This document shows positions 9,841 to 17,686 of a stretch of 64,000 bases of DNA, piece by piece; the stretch's first letter is position 1; every line of letters begins with the position of its first letter. The notes beneath the pieces were generated by a model that saw nothing but the letters and a program-made list of their open reading frames with translations, ran no database searches and was not told the DNA's origin. The DNA lies in assembly GCF_001606025.1 (NCBI RefSeq), contig NZ_CP014945.1, positions 930,001-994,000 of the forward strand, given 5' to 3'. A program made the translations under genes and the position numbers. The stretch is from Psychrobacter alimentarius. Its GTDB lineage: Bacteria > Pseudomonadota > Gammaproteobacteria > Pseudomonadales > Moraxellaceae.

Positions 9841-9882
9841 AAAATTGCCAAGGATGTGCCCCAATCTCTAAAGGCTGTTGTA

Positions 9883-10953
9883 ATGCTGACTACTAACCAA
9901 ACCTCGCAGGGTACAATCACTGCTGTGGCTGCAAACTTTTTATACTCTTTGCTGTTCCTATTTGGTTTGCTACTGCAACCGTTATCAGGTACGCAAGTGG
10001 CTTCTTGGCGCGTACTGACGATGTTTTTTAGTCTGGTACTACTAGTCAGTGTGCTCAAACAATGGCAGCATATTTTTGATTATTTAAAAACATTGAAGGG
10101 CACAAAAGAGTGGTTGTTATTTATATTACCAACCCCAATTTTGGGCGCACAAATTTGGATATTTATGTGGGCACCCGTTAATGGCTTGGGGCTTGAGGTA
10201 ACATTGGGTTATTTTTTATATCCGATGATCATGATCGTCGTTGGTCGATTTTTTTATAATGAAGATATGAGCTTACTTCAATGGGCGGCCATTATATGTG
10301 CAGGTTTCGGTATTGCTTATGATATTTTCCAATATGGCGCGATCTCTTGGGCGACTTTGTTTGTCTGTTTGGGTTATCCGCCTTACTATCTACTGCGTCG
10401 CAAGCTGGCAGTGCCGCCAATCACAGGCTTGATTTCTGATCTTGTATTGTTGTTGCCCGTTGTGTTAGTTGCGCTGTATTTTAACGGCGGTTTTGAAATA
10501 GCCATCGCAAGCGACAAGCTTTGGTATCTACTGCCACTATTGGGCGTTATCAGCACCGCTGCGATGTCCTTAACCATGGTGGCAAGCCAAAAGTTACCAG
10601 TCTCACTATTTGGGACTTTGTGCTACCTTGAACCGATATTTTTATTTATATTTTCGATTGCGATTTTGGATCGTAATTTACATGATGGTGGATCTATGCT
10701 GATGTATAGCATGATCTTTATTGCACTGCTTATTATGATTGCTGATAGCGCTCTTGGCTATCTGGCGCGAAAACGTGATGACCGCTTACATGGTTATAAT
10801 GAGCCACAAGTAGGCAGTTTTCCGCCGCGTCGTCGTCTCAAAAATCGCCGTATCAAAGGTGTGCTAATCGCGCACCGATTCCGCAAAATAAAAAAATATC
10901 AGCAAAAAATAGATAAAATGACCCGTAAAATTGAAGCGTTACATTTAGAATAA
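9883..10953 (+). CDS. RarD-type EamA-family membrane transporter, copy 2
   Basis: This is a tandem paralogue of the preceding gene, sharing most of its sequence: GTQVASWRVL, KQWQHIFDYLKTLK, MWAPVNGLGLEVTLGYF and LGYPPYYLLRRKL. ATG 9883 is chosen (356 aa) because MLTTNQTSQGT aligns with the N-terminus of copy 1 (MFTTNQTFQGT) and an AAAGG lies upstream; the frame continues back into the terminator. Roughly ten membrane segments are followed by the same kind of basic C-terminal tail (HRFRKIKKYQQKIDKM). As in copy 1, the substrate is unknown. Separate terminator and start suggest independent expression of the two copies. Confidence 0.85.
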   Translation: MLTTNQTSQGTITAVAANFLYSLLFLFGLLLQPLSGTQVASWRVLTMFFSLVLLVSVLKQWQHIFDYLKTLKGTKEWLLFILPTPILGAQIWIFMWAPVNGLGLEVTLGYFLYPMIMIVVGRFFYNEDMSLLQWAAIICAGFGIAYDIFQYGAISWATLFVCLGYPPYYLLRRKLAVPPITGLISDLVLLLPVVLVALYFNGGFEIAIASDKLWYLLPLLGVISTAAMSLTMVASQKLPVSLFGTLCYLEPIFLFIFSIAILDRNLHDGGSMLMYSMIFIALLIMIADSALGYLARKRDDRLHGYNEPQVGSFPPRRRLKNRRIKGVLIAHRFRKIKKYQQKIDKMTRKIEALHLE

Positions 10954-11138
10954 TACGGAGTAGATAGCGTCATAAAGTTGACTTAGTAGACATAATTTTT
11001 CGTGATGGTTCTACATAGCGCCTATGTTAAAGGTGAATCAATTACGCTATTATCGATATCAATGTTGTCATGCGTAATAGAATATGTGGCACCATCTATG
11101 GATCTTATTATTTACTTATACTACAACTAGGACGGTCT

Positions 11139-11807
11139 ATGTTAAATCTGCATCATTTAAACAACTCGCGCTCATTTCGTATTTTATGGTTATTAGAAGA
11201 GCTTGAGCTTGATTATAAGTTAACCAGCTATGAGCGCACCAAATCTTATCTGGCACCTGAAAGCTTAAAAAAAGTTCATCCGCTTGGTCATACTCCAGTC
11301 CTTGAAGTGGATGGTCGCGCGCTGGCTGAGTCAGGTTTTATCATTGAATATCTGCTCAGACATTATGACACCGACCATCAGTTCAAACCTACTGATGACA
11401 ATGAAACGGCGTGGGAAAACTATACTTTTTGGCTACACTTTGCTGAAGCTTCTGCGATGCCGCCTTTGGTCATGCGTTTGGTATTTAGCAAAGTGGTTGA
11501 GAGATCACCAATGCTCATCAAACCAATCAGTAAAGGTATTCGCAAACAGGTAGAAGATGGCATGATCGATAACAACATCATGAACAACTTAAACTTGATG
11601 GAGCAGCATCTACAAAACAACCATTGGTTTGCTGGTGAAGCGTTTAGTGCCGCTGATATTCAAATGTATATCGTCGTTGCAGCGTCTAACGCGCGCGCAG
11701 GGATGGACAGAGTCAGATTTGCCAATCTACTAAACTGGCTTAAGCGTTGCCAAGAACGTCCAGCCTTCAAGCGTGCTGAAGAAAAAGGCGGCACACCGAA
11801 GTTTTAA
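11139..11807 (+). CDS. Glutathione S-transferase family protein
   Basis: This is a 222-aa cytosolic GST. The N-terminal thioredoxin-like domain begins MLNLHHLNNSRSFRILWLLE and contains the cis-proline region HTPVLEVDG and the glutathione-binding ESGFIIEYLL; the all-helical C-terminal domain includes FSAADIQMY. Ser in NNSRS is the likely active-site residue. ATG 11139 is chosen because it begins the first beta strand and follows AGGACGG; the upstream in-frame ATG at 11070 adds 23 residues unlike GSTs. A small membrane-protein gene follows 68 bp downstream. The physiological substrate is unknown. Confidence 0.9.
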   Translation: MLNLHHLNNSRSFRILWLLEELELDYKLTSYERTKSYLAPESLKKVHPLGHTPVLEVDGRALAESGFIIEYLLRHYDTDHQFKPTDDNETAWENYTFWLHFAEASAMPPLVMRLVFSKVVERSPMLIKPISKGIRKQVEDGMIDNNIMNNLNLMEQHLQNNHWFAGEAFSAADIQMYIVVAASNARAGMDRVRFANLLNWLKRCQERPAFKRAEEKGGTPKF

Positions 11808-11875
11808 AGATATAATATGCTATTGTGAGCGTTTTTGATTCTTATTTAACCATAGCATATAAAGAAGGTAGTACC

Positions 11876-12124
11876 ATGAACGACCAGAATAAGCTGGCTA
11901 AAGATACCGTGCATACCGATGAGAGTGATATTCGTCGTCAAGAAATTCGTGCGCAGCAAGTCTCCATTAAATCATGGACGCAAAAGATATTGGTTGTGCT
12001 GCTGTGTCTTGCCAGTTTTTATGGCGGCTGGAAATCTTATGAGTCCAATATGGTCAGCGAGTGCCGAGCCAGTGGTGGACAAATGGTAGAAAATCAGAAA
12101 ACCATGCTATGTCAGTTATCGTAG
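11876..12124 (+). CDS. Small single-pass membrane protein of unknown function
   Basis: I do not recognise this 82-aa protein. ATG 11876 has a good ribosome-binding site (AAGAAGG, 7 nt spacing) and is preferred to the GTG at 11825. It has a charged N-terminal half (residues 1-37) and one hydrophobic segment (KILVVLLCLASFYGGW, about 37-52). A short C-terminal part has Cys63 and Cys79 that could form a disulfide if it is periplasmic. It sits between the GST gene and rnz on the same strand, 44 bp before rnz, so co-transcription is likely. Confidence 0.7.
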   Translation: MNDQNKLAKDTVHTDESDIRRQEIRAQQVSIKSWTQKILVVLLCLASFYGGWKSYESNMVSECRASGGQMVENQKTMLCQLS

Positions 12125-12168
12125 TGAATGGATAAATAGATGATTGCTATCAGTCAGAGAAGCTATCA

Positions 12169-13272
12169 ATGCTTAAGTTGACCTTTCTTGGCACATCAGC
12201 TGGTGTGCCTACCAAGCAGCGTAATGTGACGGCGCTTGCGATTGAATGCTTGAATACCTATGCATCAAGCGCAAATCAACAAAACAGTAAGTCGCACCCA
12301 TGGCTGTTAATTGATTGCGGCGAGGGCACACAGCAGCAATTGTTGCATACCAAGTTGTCTTTGCATCAATTGACTGCTATTTGCATCACCCATGTGCATG
12401 GGGATCATTGCTATGGGTTGCCTGGACTGCTCGCCAGTGCGGCCATGTCTGGACGTCGCCAGCCATTAACTGTGATTGCGCCAAAAGCCATTGCTACACT
12501 TTTAGATGCCATCGTATTGACCACTGAGCTATATTTGCCTTTTACGATTGACTTTATAGCAGTTGAAGACATAGTAGAGGGGCAAGTGGGCAAAGTGGAC
12601 ATTGCCTTAAATGAGCAGCATCAGCTAACGATCGACATCACACCTCTCTCGCATCGAGTGTCTTCGCATGGTTTTGGTATCACACAAAATATCAGTCGTC
12701 GCACACTAAACACCGCTAAACTCATCGCCGCCGGCATACCTACCAGTCATTTGTGGGGCAGCTTACAGCAAGGTCAAGATGTGGTGACGGATGAGGGTCA
12801 ACAGCTGCATTCGGCAGACTATGTCAATCATGAGACGCAGCGCACACGTATCGTAGTGGCTGGAGATAACGACATGCCAGAGTGCCTAAGTGCAGCGGTG
12901 GTCGATACAGATTTATTGGTCCATGAAGCCACTTACACCACCGATGTGTTAACTAAAATCCAAGCCAAAAATCCAGACTTCGATCCGATGCATAGTAGTG
13001 CGCGGCTAGTGGGTGAGTTTGCGCACAATAGCGGTATCCAAAACCTAATTTTGACGCATTTTAGCGCCCGTTATCAGAGCTTTGAAAATCCGAATAGTAG
13101 CACACCAAATATGGCACACATCCGCGCGGATGCGCAAAGTGGTTATCAAGGCAATCTTTGGCTGGCAGTCGATTTTGCTCAGTATATAGTCAATGGTGCC
13201 AGTGATTTGACCAATAATCAAAAACACGATCGCGTACATTATCTAGGCTCTGCACGCAATCATGAAAAATGA
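12169..13272 (+). CDS. rnz: Ribonuclease Z (tRNase Z), ElaC family
   Basis: RNase Z is a zinc-dependent metallo-beta-lactamase-fold endonuclease that removes 3' trailers from tRNA precursors. The start MLKLTFLGTSAGVPTKQRNV and the metal-binding THVHGDHCYGLPG are diagnostic. Further ligands are in VVAGDN(D), LVHEATY and LTHFSARY. The length of 367 aa is somewhat above the common 305-330, with an insertion after residue 30 (SSANQQNSK). The minus-strand gene downstream ends 1 bp away, with no room for a terminator. The single encoded tRNA in this window carries its own CCA, so RNase Z may be used on other tRNAs here. Confidence 0.95.
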   Translation: MLKLTFLGTSAGVPTKQRNVTALAIECLNTYASSANQQNSKSHPWLLIDCGEGTQQQLLHTKLSLHQLTAICITHVHGDHCYGLPGLLASAAMSGRRQPLTVIAPKAIATLLDAIVLTTELYLPFTIDFIAVEDIVEGQVGKVDIALNEQHQLTIDITPLSHRVSSHGFGITQNISRRTLNTAKLIAAGIPTSHLWGSLQQGQDVVTDEGQQLHSADYVNHETQRTRIVVAGDNDMPECLSAAVVDTDLLVHEATYTTDVLTKIQAKNPDFDPMHSSARLVGEFAHNSGIQNLILTHFSARYQSFENPNSSTPNMAHIRADAQSGYQGNLWLAVDFAQYIVNGASDLTNNQKHDRVHYLGSARNHEK

Positions 13273-13273
13273 T

Positions 13274-14239
13274 TTAACGCATACTGTCTTCGATAGCCAG
13301 CTGTGTTTTACCGCTCCAATAGCGACTAAACTGATAAGCAACCCGTCCTGAGCGCCCGCCACGTTCGGATGCCCAACGTAGCGCATCTGCTCTAATAGCG
13401 TCAGGTAAATTGCCGTCTTCTGAGCCAACTTCAAGAGTCATATCGGTATTAGCTAATATTTTCTGTTGTTCTAAAATCAGATAATGCTGAATAATTTGTA
13501 GATAGGTTTGCTGATCCATGGGGTGAAAGGTGAGTGACAAACCGAATCGATCAGATAACGACACCGTTTCATCAATGGTCTCATAAGGATTAACTTCATC
13601 TGTTTGACCATTGTAAATATCAAGATTGTCTTTCATCATCTGCGGTAATAGACGACGGCGGTTACTGGTGGCGTAGACCAGTAGCTTGTCTTGTTCAGAA
13701 TCCAGCGCACCATCGAGTACGCTTTTTAGAGCGCGATAACTTTCATCTTGACCATTGAATGCCAAATCATCACAGTACACTATGTAACGGCAACCACAGT
13801 CTACGGGTAACGCCTTAATGGCGGCGCGTATTTTGTCTAATACTTGCAAATCATCACGAGCAATCTCAATAATGCGCAGCCCTTCACTATGATAAGCTTG
13901 TAATAAAGCCCGAATCAATGAAGATTTACCTGCACCGCGTGTCCCTGTCATCAACACATGATTGGCGGGATAGCCTTTTAAAAACTGACGTGTGTTTTGT
14001 ATGAGCTTTGACTTTTGTCTCTCGATACCTTGCAAGTCGTCTAAACTTAAAAACAGATTGACTGCCAAGGGTGATAGATGACCATTTTCACCGCCGATCC
14101 AGCGATAGGCCAGCTGCTCAGGATCAATTTTGATCGTTGGCGTGACCTGCTCTTGTAAGTATTGAGTCAGCAAATCCAGTATTGGCGTGGGTAAGGCATA
14201 ATGAGTAGTAGGTTTAGACGAGTGGGTAGGTTGCGACAT
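13274..14239 (-). CDS. DUF815-family AAA+ ATPase
   Basis: This 321-aa predicted cytoplasmic P-loop protein has Walker A GTRGAGKSSLIRALL and an acidic Walker B-like stretch YIVYCDDLAF. A sensor-like YATSNRRRLLP and the C-terminal SDRFGLSLTFHP and RSGRVAYQF blocks match the DUF815 family of ATP-binding proteins, whose function is undefined. The last 100 residues form a lid-like helical region. It is divergent from the protein kinase gene (81 bp apart) and convergent with rnz, so promoter sharing with the kinase is possible. Confidence 0.85.
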   Translation of the reverse strand: MSQPTHSSKPTTHYALPTPILDLLTQYLQEQVTPTIKIDPEQLAYRWIGGENGHLSPLAVNLFLSLDDLQGIERQKSKLIQNTRQFLKGYPANHVLMTGTRGAGKSSLIRALLQAYHSEGLRIIEIARDDLQVLDKIRAAIKALPVDCGCRYIVYCDDLAFNGQDESYRALKSVLDGALDSEQDKLLVYATSNRRRLLPQMMKDNLDIYNGQTDEVNPYETIDETVSLSDRFGLSLTFHPMDQQTYLQIIQHYLILEQQKILANTDMTLEVGSEDGNLPDAIRADALRWASERGGRSGRVAYQFSRYWSGKTQLAIEDSMR

Positions 14240-14320
14240 AATAGCTCTAACTGTTGAGGTGGGATTTGAGAGGTGTCATCGTGGTTTTTTCAGGACGTCA
14301 CTGTATGATAAGAGTTTGCC

Positions 14321-15346
14321 ATGAAAAACCAGACCATGCAAAATAGTGCCAGTAATCGGCTGATTATACAAGCTTTGCAAACGCAAGCTCAGCAGCTATT
14401 GCCGCTTATTACTCAAGCACTGTCTGCACTACAATATAGCGAAATAGTGCATCAGCGTATTGCTCAGCAAAACGCTCTGAAAACACGAGGTGCTGAAACA
14501 AAAACCACAGCAACAAGTTGTTATCAAGGTTTGACACGCGCAAAGCACCCGCAATTCGGTAGCGTGATGATTAAGTGGCAGCTAAATGCTTTTGAAAATC
14601 ATGATTTATCCGGTTTGACTCATGAGTATGATGTGCTGAAATCTTTGAACGCATTATTACAAAATCAGAGTGCGCAAAAAGCTTTTGTTCCTTCTGTACT
14701 TACTTGTGAAAAAATAAGCATTCAGGCAATGGGGCAGAGTCAGCAATTAATGGCACTTGTCATGCCTTATTATTCAAATGGTAATTTAGCAAAGCAGCTT
14801 ACGAATCAAAACCGTCCCTCATTAACCGATAATCACAAGCATCATTTCATTAAACAAGCCGCGCATCTTGTGGCCGAATTACATCATGCTGGCTGTCTGC
14901 ACAATGATATTAAACCCAGTAATATTTTGCTTAATGCCGCTTTAGAAAGTGGTGGTCACAATATTAGCGAAACGTCTGATCTAGTCATGATTGATTTTGC
15001 GTTAGCAGAAACGATTCATCAACCTATTAACTCAAATCCTGCTGGGACGCCTGCCTATCTGGCACCTGAGCGCTGGCAGGGACAGAGAGCAACGATAAAA
15101 AGTGATATCTACGCGTTCGGTATCATGATGGTTGAAATACTCATGGGTGAGCGCCCGTTTCAGATTGCTACTGAAAGTATCGATCCAATGATTGATTGGG
15201 CGACTCAACATTGCCAAAAGCCTGTGCCAAAATTGCCTTTAAAGTATAGTGGCTATCAATGTATTGTTGATAAAACTTTAGCAAAGCGGGTAGAGAGGCG
15301 GTATCAGAGTATGGGTGACATACTATTAGATTTAGGGAAAGTGTGA
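14321..15346 (+). CDS. Hanks-type serine/threonine protein kinase
   Basis: This 341-aa protein kinase lacks a transmembrane or sensor domain. Catalytic landmarks are the VMIK lysine (Lys85), the pairing glutamate in HEYDVL (Glu102) and the catalytic loop HNDIKPSN (Asp196, Asn201). The metal-binding DFA is Asp225, where glycine of the usual DFG is replaced by alanine. GTPAYLAPER (activation segment and APE) and SDIYAFGIMM follow. A clear glycine-rich loop is not evident. The 60 N-terminal residues are helical and polar. All catalytic residues are present, so activity is likely. Substrates are unknown; the only neighbour hint is the divergent DUF815 ATPase. Confidence 0.88.
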   Translation: MKNQTMQNSASNRLIIQALQTQAQQLLPLITQALSALQYSEIVHQRIAQQNALKTRGAETKTTATSCYQGLTRAKHPQFGSVMIKWQLNAFENHDLSGLTHEYDVLKSLNALLQNQSAQKAFVPSVLTCEKISIQAMGQSQQLMALVMPYYSNGNLAKQLTNQNRPSLTDNHKHHFIKQAAHLVAELHHAGCLHNDIKPSNILLNAALESGGHNISETSDLVMIDFALAETIHQPINSNPAGTPAYLAPERWQGQRATIKSDIYAFGIMMVEILMGERPFQIATESIDPMIDWATQHCQKPVPKLPLKYSGYQCIVDKTLAKRVERRYQSMGDILLDLGKV

Positions 15347-15369
15347 ACCTACGATTAAAACTCATACAC

Positions 15370-15400
15370 AAAAAAACCTGCTAAAAAGCAGGCTTTAATA
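15370..15400 (-). terminator. Terminator of tRNA-Leu, possibly bidirectional
   Basis: The stem CCTGCT / AGCAGG has a 4-nt loop. On the minus strand it is followed by seven T residues, which makes a strong terminator 28 bp after the tRNA. On the plus strand it sits 31 bp after the kinase stop with a weaker T-tract. Confidence 0.8.
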
Positions 15401-15427
15401 TTTGGTCTAAGATGTACTATCCGAAAA

Positions 15428-15512
15428 TGGTGGGGCTGGAGAGACTCGAACTCTCACACCTTGCGGCGCCAGAACCTAAATCTGGTGCGTCTACCAATTC
15501 CGCCACAGCCCC
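15428..15512 (-). tRNA. tRNA-Leu (anticodon UAG)
   Basis: The 85-nt gene on the minus strand begins GGGGCTG and ends CAGCCCCA-CCA, with a perfect 7-bp acceptor stem and an encoded CCA end. The anticodon stem is CCAGA / TCTGG around TTTAGGT, giving anticodon TAG and decoding CUA (and probably other CUN) leucine codons. The T-loop GTTCGAGTC and a long variable arm (GCGCCGCAAGGTGT region) fit a class II leucine tRNA. It has its own promoter and terminator. Confidence 0.97.
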
Positions 15513-15600
15513 ATTTTCGTTACTCTATCATCAAAAGCGGTTAAATTCAAACGCTATCTAGACAGTTAACTGATTCGGTAGTGCGTCTCAGTGGTTGGCT

Positions 15601-15628
15601 ATTATATAGAGTTTGAATTTTTGGTCAA
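15601..15628 (-). promoter_or_regulatory. Promoter of tRNA-Leu
   Basis: On the minus strand TTGACC (-35) and TATAAT (-10) are separated by 16 bp. The predicted start lies about 80 nt before the mature tRNA. Both hexamers are near consensus, as expected for a stable-RNA gene. Confidence 0.8.
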
Positions 15629-15752
15629 CCCCTATTTTCGATTATTTTTAATTATTTGACGAATATTTTTCAAAAATTTTATAAATAATTGATAATAAAA
15701 ACATTTTTGTTTGAAGGTTTTGCTGCTTAAATACCTATATATTTGGTTTTTT

Positions 15753-17591
15753 CTATGACGGAATATCTAATTGCTGTAATTTGCGTGTCAGCGTATTGCG
15801 TCCCCAGCCAAGTAGGTTAGCAGCGGCTATCTTTTTACCGCCACTATGTTTAAGAGCTGCCGTCAGTAGGATGCGTTCAAATTCAGGCGTTGCCGTTTGC
15901 AAAATATCAGTTTCGCCTTCTTGTAGTGATTGCTCAGCCCAAATAGCCAGTGCTTGCTGCCAGTTCTGGCTCTCAAATCCCTCATGCAGAATATCAGCTC
16001 CAGCATAGTGGTGCTGGTCTTGTATGGTTTCTTGTGCAGAGGCAGACGGTTGCCTTAGTTGAGGCTTCACTGGGCTATGCTCAAGCAGTTCTGGCGGCAA
16101 ATCATCAACCATGACTGTGTCACCAGTTGCCATGACGGTGAGCCACAAGCAAACGTTTTCAAGTTGGCGCACATTACCGCGCCATTCAAAAGACTGCATT
16201 ATCTGCATCGTTGCAGGATGCAACTGCTTTGGAGTCGTATTCATCTGCTCAGCCGCGCGCTGCATAAAATAAATGGCTAGGGCAAGGATGTCTTCGCGCC
16301 GTGTGCGCAGAGGCGGTAGTGGCAGGCGAATGACGTTTAGGCGATAAAAAAGATCCTCACGAAATCGACCCAGTTTGACCAATTCTTCTAGATTTTGATG
16401 GGTAGCAGCGATGATGCGCACATCTACTTTGACCGGCTGCTGTCCGCCCACTCGATAAAACTCTCCGTTGGCCAATACTCGTAGTAGACGCGTTTGCGTG
16501 CTAAACGGCATATCTCCAATTTCATCTAAAAACAACGTCCCTCCATTTGCTTGCTCAAAACGACCTTGGCGCGTTGTGGTGGCTCCTGTAAACGCCCCTT
16601 TTTCATGACCGAATAACTCTGACTCAATCAGATCATGCGGAATGGCTGCCATATTAAGAGCGATAAAAGGTTGTTGTTTACGAGGTGAATGCTGATGCAA
16701 GGCACTGGCAACCAATTCTTTACCTGTCCCTGACTCTCCTGTAATTAAGACGGTAATGGGTGAGTGCGCCAGTCTACCAATGGCACGAAACACGGTTTGC
16801 ATGGCTTGTGATTGCCCAATAATTCCGCTGGGGTTACTCTGCGCCTGAGGTTGGGCTTGGGGTGCGAGTTGAGTATCAGTTTTTATCTCAGGTTCACTAT
16901 GTGCAGATGGATGCATTTTACTCACAGGACGAGTGATGCTGATAGGTTTCGTTGCTGCCTCTGATACGGCTGCTTTATTGGATGCACTATCAGGAGTGAC
17001 ATCGATATCAGATCCAGTGACATTGGGACTCGTCGCCCTGTTAGGCTGATAGTTGATGGCTTTATAAATCGTTGCGACTGCATCATCTAAGTCAAATGGC
17101 TTAGGAAGGTATTCAAATGCGCCTGTCTGATAGCTGTTGATTGCAGAAGTTAGGTCTGAATGCGCTGTCATAATGACGATGGGAAGCTTGGGAAAGTTCC
17201 GGTGTACCCAATCACTAAATGACAAGCCATCCATCATCGGCATGCGGATATCTGTCAATATCACGTCTGGCAATGGCTCGGCTGACTCTGGCTGCTGCAA
17301 GATATCATTAAGGCGTGTCCACGCTGCTTGCGCTTGTGTAAAGCTAATAACCGTCAATCCTGCGTCTTCAAAAGTATCCGCCAATATCAAACGTAGGGCA
17401 GCATCATCGTCAATAAGCCATAAAGTGGCAGAGTGATTGTCTGCATGGTTGTTGACAGTGACTTTTGCAGTTTGGTCATTGACCCTTTGAGTATTTAACA
17501 CTTGATTGTCTGGAGCTTGCCGATCAAAAGTCTGATCTTTCGGTGAGTAGTTATCGCTTTTAGGGTTACGCGTGTTGTTATAGTCAGTCAT
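15753..17591 (-). CDS. ntrC: NtrC-family sigma-54 response regulator
   Basis: NtrC activates sigma-54 promoters for nitrogen assimilation when phosphorylated by NtrB. A receiver domain (about 55-175) has the acidic pocket LIDDDAA and phospho-acceptor Asp114 in ILTDIRMPMMDG. A Ser/Pro/Gln-rich linker of some 80 residues follows. The AAA+ domain has GESGTGKELVA and the sigma-54 contact loop GAFTGA, and the C-terminus has a Fis-type helix-turn-helix (GGKKIAAANLLGWGRNTL). The length of 612 aa is far above the usual ~470 because of a ~50-residue N-terminal extension, the linker and a longer region before the helix-turn-helix. The ntrB gene lies 95 bp upstream on the same strand, consistent with an ntrBC operon. 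Confidence 0.93.
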   Translation of the reverse strand: MTDYNNTRNPKSDNYSPKDQTFDRQAPDNQVLNTQRVNDQTAKVTVNNHADNHSATLWLIDDDAALRLILADTFEDAGLTVISFTQAQAAWTRLNDILQQPESAEPLPDVILTDIRMPMMDGLSFSDWVHRNFPKLPIVIMTAHSDLTSAINSYQTGAFEYLPKPFDLDDAVATIYKAINYQPNRATSPNVTGSDIDVTPDSASNKAAVSEAATKPISITRPVSKMHPSAHSEPEIKTDTQLAPQAQPQAQSNPSGIIGQSQAMQTVFRAIGRLAHSPITVLITGESGTGKELVASALHQHSPRKQQPFIALNMAAIPHDLIESELFGHEKGAFTGATTTRQGRFEQANGGTLFLDEIGDMPFSTQTRLLRVLANGEFYRVGGQQPVKVDVRIIAATHQNLEELVKLGRFREDLFYRLNVIRLPLPPLRTRREDILALAIYFMQRAAEQMNTTPKQLHPATMQIMQSFEWRGNVRQLENVCLWLTVMATGDTVMVDDLPPELLEHSPVKPQLRQPSASAQETIQDQHHYAGADILHEGFESQNWQQALAIWAEQSLQEGETDILQTATPEFERILLTAALKHSGGKKIAAANLLGWGRNTLTRKLQQLDIPS

Positions 17592-17686
17592 GTATCAGGC
17601 CTAATGAGCAATGAGTTGATTCAGGTTTATGATTGAGTGGTGAGACAATGATTTAAGCTTTAATGCCATTTACGTTTTAACTGTAT

